Positions 8,742-17,307 of a stretch of 64,000 nt of DNA are shown piece after piece (positions within the stretch are counted from its first letter, which is position 1; every line of letters starts with the position of its first letter). A model generated the notes under the pieces. It made no database searches. It saw nothing but the letters and a program-made list of their open reading frames with translations, and was not told the DNA's origin. This DNA is from Iamia sp963728655 (lineage in GTDB: Bacteria > Actinomycetota > Acidimicrobiia > Acidimicrobiales > Iamiaceae), in assembly GCA_963728655.1 (NCBI GenBank), contig CAVSLD010000001.1, positions 386,160 to 450,159 of the forward strand. The letters are read 5' to 3'. A program made the translations under genes and the position numbers.

Positions 8742-9184
8742 GTGGCCGAGACCGACACCCCCGACCTCCCGACCGCCGGCATGCCGACGAGCGGGTTCGA
8801 CCAGGTCGTGGGCATCGAGTACCTCACGGTGACCCCCGACGAGGTGGTCCTCCGCCTCCCGATCGAGCCCCACCTCCACCAGCCCTACGGCATCGTCCAC
8901 GGCGGGGTCTGGGCCACCGCGGTGGAGACGGCCGCCAGCGTGGGCGCCGGCACCTGGCTGCGCTCCAAGGGCACCGGGGGCAGCGTCGTCGGCGTCGCCA
9001 ACCACACCGACTTCCTGCGGGCGGTGCGCACGGCACCGTCACCGTCCGGGCCACGCCCATCCACCGGGGCCGGCTCCAGCAGCTGTGGCTGGTCGAGCTG
9101 CACGACGACACCGACCGCCTGGTGGCTCGGGGCGAGGTCCGCCTCCAGAACCTCGAGTCGTCCGACCGCCTGGGCCGGAGCTGA
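8742..9184 (+). CDS. PaaI-family hotdog thioesterase (frameshift)
   Basis: Acyl-CoA thioesterase of the PaaI/YbgC hotdog fold, about 147 aa. The signature is the HQPYGIVHGGVWATAVETAAS segment (shown in part: YGIVHGGVWATAVETAA), where the HGG and Asp/Glu residues line the active site; later VANHTDFLRAVR and the final strand LVARGEVRLQNL. A single frame change near 9030 is needed to join the two halves. The GTG start has a GGAGGA ribosome site 6 bp upstream. It acts in the cytoplasm on aromatic or medium-chain acyl-CoA; substrate unknown. Confidence 0.8.
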
Positions 9185-9285
9185 CCCGTGCCCGCCCACC
9201 CGTCCTCCGTGTTGCCGTCGCGGCGACGCGCGGGGAGACTCCCTGACCACGTCCTGTCGCTGACCGAAGGAGAGGTGCCGCGCCG

Positions 9286-9693
9286 ATGACCAGCGAGGGC
9301 TACCACGAGCCGATCGACAAGCTCGGCGCCGACACCATGGATCGCCACCGGGCGATCGCCTCCATCATGGAGGAGCTCGAGGCCGTCGATTGGTACGACC
9401 AGCGCGTCCAGGCCACCGACGACCCCGACCTGGCCGCCGTCCTCGCCCACAACCGCGACGAGGAGAAGGAGCACGCGGCCATGACGATCGAGTGGCTGCG
9501 CCGCCGCGACCCCGTCTTCGACCAGCAGCTCCGCACCTACCTCTTCGCCTCCGGCTCGATCCTCGACGCCGAGGACGAGGCCATGGGCGACGAGGACGGC
9601 GGTGGCGACGGCGACGTCCCCATCCCCTCGCCCTCCGCCCCCGACGGCAGCCTCGGCATCGGCAGCCTGCGCCGCGACGACTACTCCCTCTGA
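9286..9693 (+). CDS. Encapsulated ferritin-like protein (encapsulin cargo)
   Basis: Iron-oxidising EncFtn-type cargo of an encapsulin nanocompartment, 135 aa. The two-helix ferritin-like core carries the ferroxidase ligands (IMEELEAVDWYDQR and then NRDEEKEHAAMTIEW, giving Glu and Glu-x-x-His). The C-terminus is a flexible Gly/Asp/Pro linker ending in LGIGSLRRDDYSL, a classic encapsulin targeting peptide (Gly-Ser-Leu-Arg-Arg core). It is followed after 23 bp by the shell gene, the conserved cargo-shell order. The protein decamerises in known examples and converts Fe(II) to Fe(III) inside the shell. Confidence 0.93.
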   Translation: MTSEGYHEPIDKLGADTMDRHRAIASIMEELEAVDWYDQRVQATDDPDLAAVLAHNRDEEKEHAAMTIEWLRRRDPVFDQQLRTYLFASGSILDAEDEAMGDEDGGGDGDVPIPSPSAPDGSLGIGSLRRDDYSL

Positions 9694-9716
9694 CCCGCCC
9701 CGAACTGGAGCAACCC

Positions 9717-10526
9717 GTGAACCACCTCCTCCGCGACCTGGCCCCCATCTCCGAGTCCGCCTGGGCCGAGATCGACCAGGAGGCCACCGAGCGCCTCACC
9801 CACTTCCTCGCCGCCCGCAAGCTGGTCGACTTCGTCGGGCCCTGCGGCTGGGGCCACGCCGCGGTGAGCCTGGGCCGGGCCGAGACCCGCACCGACTCGC
9901 CCTTCGCCAACGTCACCACCGCCCAGCGCCAGGTGCTGCCGCTGATCGAGCTGCGCCGCAGCTTCTCGGTGGCCCGCTCCGAGCTGGAGGCCGTCGACCG
10001 GGGTGCGTCGGACCTCGACCTCGACCCGCTCGACGACGCCTGCCGCGACCTGGCCATGGCCGAGGACAGCCTCGTCTTCTCCGGCTACGGGGCGGCCGGC
10101 TTCACCGGCATCGGTGAGGCGTCGCCGCACGACCCGGTGACCCTCACCGAGCAGTTCGACCAGTACCCGAACCACGTGGCCAAGGCCGTCGCCACCCTCA
10201 AGGGCGCCGGCGTGGGCGGGCCCTACGCCATCGCCCTCGGCCCCCGCTGCTACACGGGCGTCATCGAGACCACCGAGCGGGGCGGCTACCCGATCCTGCA
10301 GCACCTCCACCTGATCCTGGGCGGCCCGGTCATCTGGGCGCCCGCCGTCGACGGCGCCGTGGTGCTCAGCCAGCGGGGCGGCGACTTCGAGCTCACCGTC
10401 GGCCAGGACACCTCCATCGCCTACCGGGCCCACGACGCCGAGAGCGTCACCCTGGAGCTGCAGGAGAGCGTGGCCTTCCAGGCCATCGGCCCCGAGGCCG
10501 CCATCGCCCTCCGCTACGACGACTGA
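9717..10526 (+). CDS. enc: Encapsulin shell protein (HK97-fold, type 1)
   Basis: Major shell protein of the nanocompartment, 269 aa, the normal size for family 1 encapsulins (linocin M18-like). It opens with NHLLRDLAPISESAWAEID, the N-terminal helix that binds the cargo peptide, and shows RKLVDFVGPCGWGHAAV, LIELRRSFSV and the E-loop/A-domain parts GPRCYTGVIETTERGGYPI. The GTG at 9717 is used because the family N-terminus begins exactly there. It follows the cargo gene closely and is closed by a hairpin directly at its stop codon. Together the two genes store and detoxify iron. Confidence 0.95.
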   Translation: MNHLLRDLAPISESAWAEIDQEATERLTHFLAARKLVDFVGPCGWGHAAVSLGRAETRTDSPFANVTTAQRQVLPLIELRRSFSVARSELEAVDRGASDLDLDPLDDACRDLAMAEDSLVFSGYGAAGFTGIGEASPHDPVTLTEQFDQYPNHVAKAVATLKGAGVGGPYAIALGPRCYTGVIETTERGGYPILQHLHLILGGPVIWAPAVDGAVVLSQRGGDFELTVGQDTSIAYRAHDAESVTLELQESVAFQAIGPEAAIALRYDD

Positions 10527-10550
10527 GGCTGCGGCTGCGATCGCAGCCTC
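10525..10550 (+). terminator. Hairpin after encapsulin gene
   Basis: Perfect 9-bp arms (GAGGCTGCG and CGCAGCCTC) around a short centre; within it GGCTGCGATCGCAGCC is itself a 16-bp palindrome. It starts at the encapsulin stop codon, with no T-tract, as usual for high-G+C terminators. Confidence 0.65.
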
Positions 10551-10616
10551 TCCTGATCTCAGGCAGACAGGTGTCCAGCGTGGCACCCTGGCGGCCCCTC
10601 GACCCCGGAGCCCGCC

Positions 10617-11075
10617 GTGAGCACGCCCGACCCCACCGCCGTCACCGCCGCCCTCTGGGACGCCGTCTACGCCCACGACTGGGACCGCATCGCCTCCCAC
10701 CTGGGCGACGACGCCATCTACCTCGACGTCCCCACCGGCCCCTCCACCGCCGCCGTCGGACCCGAGGCGATCGTCGGACGCCTCCAGCTGGGCCTCGAGC
10801 CCCTCGCCGGCCACGAGCACATCGAGGGCCGGGTGGCCTGCACCGGCGACGTGGTCATGGTCGAGCACGCCGAGCGCTGGATCTGGGGCACCGGGGAGGA
10901 GGTCGTCCTGCCGTTCTCCTCGGTCCACCGGGTGGAGGGCGACCGGGTGGTGCTCTGGAAGGACTACTGGAACTACGGCACCCTCCTCGACGCCGCCCCC
11001 GAGTGGTGGAAGGAGCGCCTCTTCAGCGCGGATCTCTGGTGGCTCACCGACGTCACCGGCGACCCCCGCCTCTGA
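10617..11075 (+). CDS. SnoaL/limonene-epoxide-hydrolase-like NTF2-fold protein
   Basis: A 152-aa protein of the NTF2-like superfamily. The cone fold is visible as an N-terminal helix (AALWDAVYAHDWDRIASHL), then YLDVPTGPSTAAVGPEAI, the central strands and a Trp-rich end (LWKDYWNYGTLL, PEWWKERLF). Limonene-1,2-epoxide hydrolases and polyketide cyclases share this layout; the Asp-Arg-Asp triad of the former cannot be placed with confidence. Stand-alone gene with a GTG start at 10617 and an upstream GGAG. Substrate unknown. Confidence 0.65.
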   Translation: MSTPDPTAVTAALWDAVYAHDWDRIASHLGDDAIYLDVPTGPSTAAVGPEAIVGRLQLGLEPLAGHEHIEGRVACTGDVVMVEHAERWIWGTGEEVVLPFSSVHRVEGDRVVLWKDYWNYGTLLDAAPEWWKERLFSADLWWLTDVTGDPRL

Positions 11076-11242
11076 CCTCACCCGCGGGCCGCACCAGCCA
11101 CCGCCGGGGTCTGTCCCCGTCGACGGTCGGGGACGGTCTGCGGCACCGGTCTCGCCCGTCTCGCACCAGCTCCTCCGGAGCCGCGCAGGAACCGCAGGAC
11201 GACCGCTCGGCGCGCGAGGCACGGTGCGTCCAACGCTGTTCG

Positions 11243-11353
11243 CGGTACAGAGGTGGCCACCTTCCGGCGACTTCCGTACCGAGAAGTGTCGAGCGATGGG
11301 GCGGGGCCGTTCTTGGTACGGATGTGGCCGCCTTCGGGCGACTTCCGCACCAA
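11243..11353. repeat. Pair of intergenic palindromes (A)
   Basis: The 352-bp convergent gap between the NTF2-fold gene and the racemase contains no gene. It has two related imperfect inverted repeats: 11243-11281 (outer arms CGGTAC/GTACCG, 13 of 16 positions paired) and 11313-11353 (outer arms TTGGT/ACCAA, most positions paired). Both have a CGACTTCCG-type right half, so they are copies of one unit about 70 bp apart. The position suggests a bidirectional terminator or a repeat family related to the other palindromes of the window. Confidence 0.7.
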
Positions 11354-11427
11354 GGACCGGAAGACCGACGAGGCGGGCTGACGCAGCGCCGGCACCGACC
11401 GGATGCGGGTGACCCCGCCGGGCGCGC

Positions 11428-12540
11428 TCAGGTGACGGTGCCGGCCTCGACCAGGGCGGCGGCCTCGTCGGCGGCGACGCCGAAGATCTCCAGGGCGGCG
11501 GCCGGGCCGGCCTCGGGCGAGGCGACCTCGGCCGGCGTGCGGGAGAAGCGGGGCGCAGGGACCGGCTCGGGTGTGCCGGCGGCGTCGGCGCGGAAGGAGC
11601 CCCGGGCCACGGCGTGGGGGTGGGCCGCGGCCTCGGCCGGGGTGAGGACCGGTGCCACGCAGGCGTCGAGGCCGGCGAAGGCCTCGACCCACTCGTCGCG
11701 GGTGCGCGTGGCCACCACGCCGGCGATGCGCTCCCGCAGGGCCGGCCACCGCTCCTGGTCGTGCTGGGACGCGGGGTCCTCCTCGTCGAGGCCCAGGCCG
11801 GTGAGCAGGGCGGCGTAGAACTGGGGCTCCAGCGCGCCGACGGCGAGCCAGGCATCGTCGGCGCAGCGGTACGAGTCGTAGAACGGCGCCGCCCCGTCGA
11901 GCAGGTTGGTGCCCCGCGGGCCCCACCCGCCGCCGATGCGCCCGGTGAAGAACGGGGCCAGCAGCACGGCGGCGCCGTCGACCATGGCCGCGTCGATCAC
12001 CTGGCCCCGCCCGCTCTGGGTGCGCTCGTGCAGGGCGGCCAGGACGCCGATCACGGCGAAGGACCCGCCCCCGGCGAAGTCGCCCAGCACGTTGATGGGC
12101 GGCGTGGGCGGACCCCCGGCCCGACCCAGGGGGTCGAGGGTGCCCGACACGGCCAGGTAGTCGATGTCGTGGCCGGCGGCCGCGGCCAGCGGACCGTCCT
12201 GGCCGTAGCCGGTGAGGTGGACGTAGACGAGGCCCGGGTTGCGGCCGCACACCACGTCGGGCCCGAGACCGAGACGGGCGGCGACGCCGGGCCGGAACGG
12301 CTCGATGAGGACGTCGGCCCCGTCGGCCAGGCGGAGGAGGACGTCGAGCCCGGCCGGGTCCTTGAGGTCGACGCCCACGAAGCGCTTGCCCCGGTCGAGG
12401 GGCCCGAACCCGCCGGGGGCCTGGCCCTGGCGGTGCGCCACCACCACCTCGGCGCCCAGGTCGGCCAGCAGCATCCCGGCGAAGGGTCCCGGGCCCAGCC
12501 CGCCGACCTCCACCACCTTCACCCCGGCCAGTGGTCCCAT
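11428..12540 (-). CDS. mcr: CaiB/BaiF CoA-transferase family, alpha-methylacyl-CoA racemase
   Basis: A 370-aa class III CoA-transferase family protein. It has the features of the racemase branch (AMACR/MCR): LGPGPFAGMLLADLGAEV near the start, GHDIDYLAVSGTL with the catalytic His, and INVLGDFAGGGSF with the catalytic Asp, then TQSGRGQVIDAAMVDG. It would epimerise 2-methylacyl-CoA thioesters before beta-oxidation of branched or sterol side chains. The C-terminal 40 residues are Pro/Ala-rich and close the interlocked fold. It stands alone, divergent from the alcohol dehydrogenase, with palindromes between the two. Confidence 0.88.
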   Translation of the reverse strand: MGPLAGVKVVEVGGLGPGPFAGMLLADLGAEVVVAHRQGQAPGGFGPLDRGKRFVGVDLKDPAGLDVLLRLADGADVLIEPFRPGVAARLGLGPDVVCGRNPGLVYVHLTGYGQDGPLAAAAGHDIDYLAVSGTLDPLGRAGGPPTPPINVLGDFAGGGSFAVIGVLAALHERTQSGRGQVIDAAMVDGAAVLLAPFFTGRIGGGWGPRGTNLLDGAAPFYDSYRCADDAWLAVGALEPQFYAALLTGLGLDEEDPASQHDQERWPALRERIAGVVATRTRDEWVEAFAGLDACVAPVLTPAEAAAHPHAVARGSFRADAAGTPEPVPAPRFSRTPAEVASPEAGPAAALEIFGVAADEAAALVEAGTVT

Positions 12541-12723
12541 GTGTCCTCCTCCGTCGACGGCCCGTCAACCTCTCACACCGGGCCCGCCCCCCGTCGCCGC
12601 CGCCCCCGGGTGGGTCCGACCCCTCCGACCACGACGGGAGCCCCGGGCCCCCGTCCTCACCGTCCACGTGCGGCGCACCGACGCGAGCACCCGGGCCTCG
12701 ACCGGAGGCTGTCCCACGCGAAG

Positions 12724-12846
12724 CCGTTCTGGTCGAGGGATGGGCCCGGTGCGGCCGCGTCCTGGACCAGAACGGATGGCGGGTTGCTCGACAGACCTTC
12801 TGGTCGAGGGATGAGCCCGGTGCGGCCCCTTCCTGGTCCAGAACGG
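12724..12846. repeat. Pair of 52-nt palindromes (B), CAGAAC type
   Basis: In the 425-bp divergent gap between the racemase and the dehydrogenase. Copy 1 is 12724-12775 with 11 perfectly paired outer bases (CCGTTCTGGTC and its complement); copy 2 is 12796-12846 with weaker arms. Copies are 72 bp apart with a 20-nt spacer. The inner part has GGGCC/GGCC pairing. Nearly the same unit occurs at 45225-45347. The rest of the gap holds only the two promoter regions. Confidence 0.85.
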
Positions 12847-12965
12847 ATGGGGGCGCAGGGTGGCGGCGTCGGTCTCGTGCGAGCGGACGGGAGCCGGGCC
12901 TGGCAACCTGGACGGGTGTCCAGTACCTGTGACCTGACCACCTCCGACGTCTCCGGGCGCGTCCG

Positions 12966-13988
12966 GTGAAGGCGGTCCGGACCATCCCCGGTGGTGGCAT
13001 CGAGGTCACCGACGTCCCCGTGCCCGAGCCGGGGCCGGGCCAGGTCGTGGTCGCGGTGGCCGGGGCCGGCGTGTGCCACTCCGACGTCGTCATCGGCGCG
13101 GCCCCCGACTTCTACGGCGAGGGCCGTCCCTTCACCCTCGGCCACGAGACCGCGGGTCACGTGGCCGCGACCGGGCCGGGGGTGGCGGGCCTCGACGAAG
13201 GGCTGCCCGTGGTGGTCCACTCCGAGTGGGGGTGCGGCACCTGCACCACGTGTCGACGGGGCCACGAGCGGCTGTGCCCCGAGGTCACCCCCGTGGCCGG
13301 CGGGGGCCTGGGCGCCGACGGCGGGATGGCCTCCCACATCCTCGTGCCCGCGGCCCGCTACGTCGTCCCCCTCGGTGACCTCGACCCCGTCACCGCCGGT
13401 CCCCTCGACGACGCCGCCCTCACGCCGTACCACGCCATCCGGAACGCCCGCGACGAGCTCGACGGCGCCTCGGTCGCCGTCGTCATCGGCGCCGGCGGGG
13501 TGGGCCACATGGCCATCCAGATCCTGAAGGCGGTCAGCCCGGCCCGGGTGGTGGTGGTCGAGCCCGACGACGGGCGCCGGGCCTTCGCCCTCGAGATCGG
13601 CGCCGACCTGGCGATCCACCCCGACGACGACGTGGCCGGCCAGGTCCGGGGCCTGCGCCCCGCCGGCGCCTCGCTCGTGCTCGACCTGGTCGGGGACGAC
13701 GCCACCCTCGCCCTGGCGGCCGCCGCCGTCGGCCCCGTCGGGCGGGTGGTCCTCATCGGCACCAAGCTGGGCACCTTCGGGTTCAACCTGCTGTCGCTGC
13801 CGTGGGAGACCCGGCTCCACACCTCCTACGCGGGCGAGGCGCGCGAGCTGGAGGAGGTCGTGGCCCTGGCCCAGGCCGGCCACATCACCGTCCACGCCCG
13901 CACCATCGGCCTCGACGACGTCCCCGACGCCCTGGCGACCATGGACCGCGGCGAGCACGGCACCGGTCGGGCCATCGCCGTCCCCTGA
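12966..13988 (+). CDS. Zinc-dependent NAD(P) alcohol dehydrogenase (MDR family)
   Basis: A 340-aa medium-chain dehydrogenase. Catalytic zinc: GVCHSDVVIG (Cys) and LGHETAGHV (His-Glu). Structural zinc: the four cysteines WGCGTCTTCRRGHERLC. The Rossmann motif is VIGAGGVGHMAIQIL followed by an acidic residue (VVVEPDD), indicating preference for NAD. It probably oxidises or reduces a primary alcohol/aldehyde; the exact substrate is not readable. GTG at 12966 opens directly with MKAVRT, the normal N-terminus. Monocistronic. Confidence 0.88.
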   Translation: MKAVRTIPGGGIEVTDVPVPEPGPGQVVVAVAGAGVCHSDVVIGAAPDFYGEGRPFTLGHETAGHVAATGPGVAGLDEGLPVVVHSEWGCGTCTTCRRGHERLCPEVTPVAGGGLGADGGMASHILVPAARYVVPLGDLDPVTAGPLDDAALTPYHAIRNARDELDGASVAVVIGAGGVGHMAIQILKAVSPARVVVVEPDDGRRAFALEIGADLAIHPDDDVAGQVRGLRPAGASLVLDLVGDDATLALAAAAVGPVGRVVLIGTKLGTFGFNLLSLPWETRLHTSYAGEARELEEVVALAQAGHITVHARTIGLDDVPDALATMDRGEHGTGRAIAVP

Positions 13989-14198
13989 CCCGAGAGCTGC
14001 GTCCCGAGCCGGGAGCCGAGGCCGACCGGATGGACGCGGCCGACCGGCCTGGCCTGGCCCGGCCGCTGGCCCGGCCTGGCCATCCGAGCGCAGCGAAGGG
14101 CCCCCGCAGCGACCACGGCCCCATCCGCTCACGCTCCTGGCCCGCGCCGTGCGACGGTGGCGTGCGGGGCGCCCGCGGGGCCGTCGTAGCGTCGGGGG

Positions 14199-14711
14199 AT
14201 GGCCGTGCCGTCTCCCGACTCCCCGCTGGGGCAGATGCGCGACGCCTTCCCCCGGGACGGGCAGGTCACCTGGATCGGGCTGCGGACGGCGCGCCGGGAG
14301 GCCGTGCGGGCGGTCGAGGAGGCCGTCGCGGTGGTGGGCGAGGGGTTGCGGGGCGACCACTGGACGCCCCGGCCGGGCGGGCCCGGCACCCGCCAGGTCA
14401 CGCTGATCCAGGCCGAGCACCTGCCGGTGATCGCCGCCCTCACGGGTCGTGACGAGGTCGAGCCGTCGGTGCTGCGCCGCAACGTCGTGGTGGAGGGGAT
14501 CAACCTCACCGCCCTGCGCGGTCGCCACCTGCGCATCGGTGCCGTGCTCCTCGCCCTGGCCGGGCCGTGCGACCCCTGCTCGCGCATGGAGGAGGCGCTG
14601 GGCGAGGGGGCCTGGAACGCCCTGCGGGGCCACGGCGGCTGGAACGCCCAGGTGGTCGAGGGCGGGACCCTCCGCGTCGGCGACCCCGCCGTCGCCGTCG
14701 TCGACCACTGA
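14199..14711 (+). CDS. MOSC domain protein
   Basis: A 170-aa stand-alone MOSC (molybdenum cofactor sulfurase C-terminal) domain protein. Diagnostic are WIGLRTARREAV near the start, the RQVTLIQAEHLPVI strand, RRNVVVEGINLTALRG, and GPCDPCSRMEEALG, whose cysteine is the presumed sulfur carrier. Family members move sulfur to molybdenum cofactors or detoxify N-hydroxylated compounds. The ATG start is preceded by GGGG. No molybdenum enzyme is nearby. Confidence 0.85.
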   Translation: MAVPSPDSPLGQMRDAFPRDGQVTWIGLRTARREAVRAVEEAVAVVGEGLRGDHWTPRPGGPGTRQVTLIQAEHLPVIAALTGRDEVEPSVLRRNVVVEGINLTALRGRHLRIGAVLLALAGPCDPCSRMEEALGEGAWNALRGHGGWNAQVVEGGTLRVGDPAVAVVDH

Positions 14712-14747
14712 CCCCGCCGCCGGCGCGCCCGGGCGACCGGTCGCAAG

Positions 14748-14794
14748 CCCGTCGGCCACCCGAGGGAGCGGTTCGCGGGACCGAGGCCGACGAG
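14748..14794. terminator. Inverted repeat downstream of MOSC gene
   Basis: Arms of 11 bp with one mismatch (core CGTCGGCC/GGCCGACG) separated by about 25 nt, 37 bp after the MOSC stop. It is similar in size to the other window palindromes (47 nt) and could be a terminator or a degenerate copy of that family. Confidence 0.45.
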
Positions 14795-14956
14795 CCCCGT
14801 GGTCGTCGGGACCGGGAGTGCACCGGTGTTCGGGCGCGCCCCTGGGGGGATCGGCGAGGTGCGTCAGCACCGGTGGGGCGGGTGGAGGGGCCCGGGAGGG
14901 TCCGCGCGCGACCCGCCGAGTCGCCGGGGCCGGCGCACGCGTGGTGCCATGGGGGG

Positions 14957-15325
14957 ATGGCCCGCAACGTCCTCGGCACCGAGCTCCAGTCGTGCAGCAC
15001 CGACCCGCTGACCGGCTTCTACCGGGACGGCTGCTGCAACACCGGTGGCGACGACGCCGGCGTCCACACGGTCTGCGCCCGGGTCACGGCCGAGTTCCTG
15101 GAGTTCTCGGCGTCCCGGGGCAACGACCTGTCCACCCCTGTGCCCCAGCACGGCTTCGCCGGGCTGACCCCGGGCGACCAGTGGTGCCTGTGCGCCCCCC
15201 GTTGGCAGGAGGCGCTCGAGGCGGGCGCGGCCCCACCCGTGGTGCTCGAGGCCACCCACGTCGCCACCCTCGAGTGGGTCGACCTGGCGGACCTCCAGGC
15301 CTTCGCCGTCACGCCCCCCGACTGA
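14957..15325 (+). CDS. DUF2237 family protein
   Basis: A 122-aa protein of the DUF2237 family, recognised by its opening NVLGTELQSCSTDPLTGFYR and RDGCCNTGGDDAGVHTVCAR, then VTAEFLEFSASRGNDLSTP and PGDQWCLCAPRWQEAL. The conserved cysteines suggest metal or redox chemistry, but the function of the family is unknown. The ATG at 14957 is preceded by a GGGGGG ribosome site; upstream sequence in the frame is not family-like. Stand-alone, convergent with the QueA-like gene. Confidence 0.88.
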   Translation: MARNVLGTELQSCSTDPLTGFYRDGCCNTGGDDAGVHTVCARVTAEFLEFSASRGNDLSTPVPQHGFAGLTPGDQWCLCAPRWQEALEAGAAPPVVLEATHVATLEWVDLADLQAFAVTPPD

Positions 15326-15444
15326 CGACGCCGGCCCGTCGCTCGCGCGGTCGCGCCCCTGCCCGGCGTGGGCCGACCCCCCGAACCGGCGACCGTGACC
15401 GCCGCCGGGGCGACCCGTCTGGCGCTGGTCCGCCGAGGGCAGGG

Positions 15445-16518
15445 TCAGGGCAGGAGCAGGTGGGTGTCGCCGAACTCGTGCCAGAGGTAGCCCTCGTCGA
15501 TGGCGGCGGCGTAGGACCGGCGCAGCAGCTCGGGTCCGGCGATGGCCTCGAGCATCAGCAGGTGCGACGCCTCGGGCTCGTGCCACCCGGTGAGCAGGCC
15601 GTCGACCACCCGCACACCCCGCTCGGGGGTGATGACCAGGTCGGTCCAGCCGTCGTGGGGGTGCACCACGCCGTGGTCGTCGCCGGCCGCCTCCAGCGAG
15701 CGGACGACCGTGGTGCCCACGGCCACGACCCGGCCGCCGGCGGCCCGGGTCCGGTTCACGGCGTCGGCGGTCCCGGCGTCGACCCGCACCCGCTCGGGGT
15801 AGGGGAGCTCGTCGGCCTCGAGCGACGCCACGCCGGTGTGCAGCAGCACCGGGGCCACCCCGACGCCCTTGGCCACCAGCCGGGTGATGATCTCGGTGGT
15901 GAAGGGCCGCCCCGCGCTGGGCATCTCGGCCGATCCCGTCTCGGTGACGTACACGCTCTGGTAGGCGGCGAGCGGCCACTGGCGCTCGACGTAGCCGTAG
16001 CGGATGGCCCGGCCGTGGGTGGCCAGCCAGCTCCGCCACTCGACGGGCGTGGTGAGGGTCGCGACCCACAGGCGCCCCGCCCCGCCGAAGGGCTCCTCCA
16101 GCCGCAGCGCCGCCCCGCCGGCCAGGCTCAGCTCCGGCCCGGGCGGTGCGCCGTCCCACCGCTCGGTCGTGCCGCCCGTCGGACGCCGGGGCTCCACCAC
16201 CCACCGCCCGTCGTCGAGCTGCGTCGAGAGGTGGACGACGACGGCGCGCCCGTCGTCGGTGCAGCCGTCGACCGCGCCCGGTCGGGTGCCCGACGTGTTG
16301 ACCACCACCAGGTCGCCGGGGTCGAGGAACGTGGGCAGGAGGGCGAAGGTGGAGTGGACGAGGCGTTCGTCGCCCCGGGCCACCATCAGCCGCACGGCGT
16401 CGCGGGGGACGCCGCGGGCCTCGGGCGGCTCGGTGGCCTCCAGGTCGGGCGAGAGGTCGAAGGCCAGCCGGCCCGAGGCGGCGCGGACCGGGCCCTCGGC
16501 GGTGGCGGTGGGGGTCAT
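15445..16518 (-). CDS. queA: QueA-like S-adenosylmethionine:tRNA ribosyltransferase-isomerase
   Basis: A 357-aa QueA-family protein. The family blocks are visible: LMVARGDERLVHSTFALLP, LVVVNTSGTRPG, TGSAEMPSAGRPFT (the A-x-x-x-x-AGRPFT core), LLHTGVASLEADE, GGRVVAVGTTVVRSLE and LLMLEAIAG with YLWHEFGD at the end. Classic QueA converts preQ1-tRNA to epoxyqueuosine-tRNA. In this window there is no tgt, queG or other queuosine gene; some actinobacterial QueA-like proteins stand apart from queuosine synthesis. The start overlaps the stop of the upstream SDR gene (ATGA), so the two are translated together. Confidence 0.82.
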   Translation of the reverse strand: MTPTATAEGPVRAASGRLAFDLSPDLEATEPPEARGVPRDAVRLMVARGDERLVHSTFALLPTFLDPGDLVVVNTSGTRPGAVDGCTDDGRAVVVHLSTQLDDGRWVVEPRRPTGGTTERWDGAPPGPELSLAGGAALRLEEPFGGAGRLWVATLTTPVEWRSWLATHGRAIRYGYVERQWPLAAYQSVYVTETGSAEMPSAGRPFTTEIITRLVAKGVGVAPVLLHTGVASLEADELPYPERVRVDAGTADAVNRTRAAGGRVVAVGTTVVRSLEAAGDDHGVVHPHDGWTDLVITPERGVRVVDGLLTGWHEPEASHLLMLEAIAGPELLRRSYAAAIDEGYLWHEFGDTHLLLP

Positions 16519-17214
16519 GGCGCCACCTCCAGCAGCTCGGAGGCCCGGTAGCGGCCCGACGGGCGGCGGTCGGCGACGAGGCGCCGCAGGGCGGGGACGA
16601 CCGACTCGGGCTCGGGCCGGTCGGAGATGTCCTCCCCCGGGAAGGCCTCCTGGTGCATCCGGGTCCGCATGTCGCCCGGGTCGAAGCGGTGGACGCGGAC
16701 CGTCGGCTCCTCGGCGCCGAGGACGTGGGCGACCTGCTCCAGAGCGGCCTTCGAGGCGCCGTAGGCCGCCCAGCCCTCGTAGCCCTCGACGGCGGCGTCG
16801 GAGGTCACCACCACGACCGTGCCCGCGGCCGCCCGCAGGGCGGGCAGGGCCCGCTGCACGAGGCCCACCTGGGCGACGGTGTTGACCCGGAGGGTGCGGT
16901 CGAGGTCGGCCAGGGAGAGCTCGGCGACCGACGGCAGGGGGCTGGGGCCGAGGGTCCCGGCGTTGGCCACCAGCAGGTCGAGCGACCCGGTGGCCTCCGC
17001 CGCGGCCACGAGGGCCTCGCGGTGGGCGGGGTCGGCCACGTCGCCGGGCAGGGCGTGGACGGTGCCTCCGGTCCGGCGGGCCGCATCGGCCACCGTGGTC
17101 GAGGGGCCCGGCGTGCCGGGCGTCGATGACGAGGTCCCAGCCGTCGGCGGCGAGCGACAGGGCGAGCGCCCGCCCCAGGCCCTCGGACGCCCCGGTGATC
17201 AGTGCGGTGCTCAT
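16515..17214 (-). CDS. Short-chain dehydrogenase/reductase (frameshift)
   Basis: Classical SDR of about 232 aa. Cofactor motif TGASEGLGRAL at the N-terminus, LLVANAGTLG (the NNAG position), VTSDAAVEGYEGWAAYGASKAAL with the catalytic Ser and Tyr-x-x-x-Lys (YGASK). One frameshift near 17105 separates the first 36 codons from the rest. First gene of a two-gene operon with the QueA-like gene, divergent from the phosphotransferase gene, with an AT-rich palindrome in the shared promoter region. Confidence 0.82.
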
Positions 17215-17246
17215 GGTCCGTGCTCCTTGGTCGTGTGGCTCCTTTA

Positions 17247-17262
17247 ACAAGTGTTTACTTGT
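17247..17262. promoter_or_regulatory. Perfect AT-rich operator-like palindrome in divergent promoter
   Basis: ACAAGT-GTTT-ACTTGT, 6-bp perfect arms, inside the only AT-rich patch of this neighbourhood (about 17240-17270). It lies 33 bp upstream of the SDR start and 45 bp before the phosphotransferase start, a place from which a TetR/MarR-like regulator could control both. No regulator gene is adjacent. Confidence 0.55.
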
Positions 17263-17307
17263 GATATTCCGATCGCCCGGCGGAGGACGGGCTGCGACGA
17301 TGGCTCC

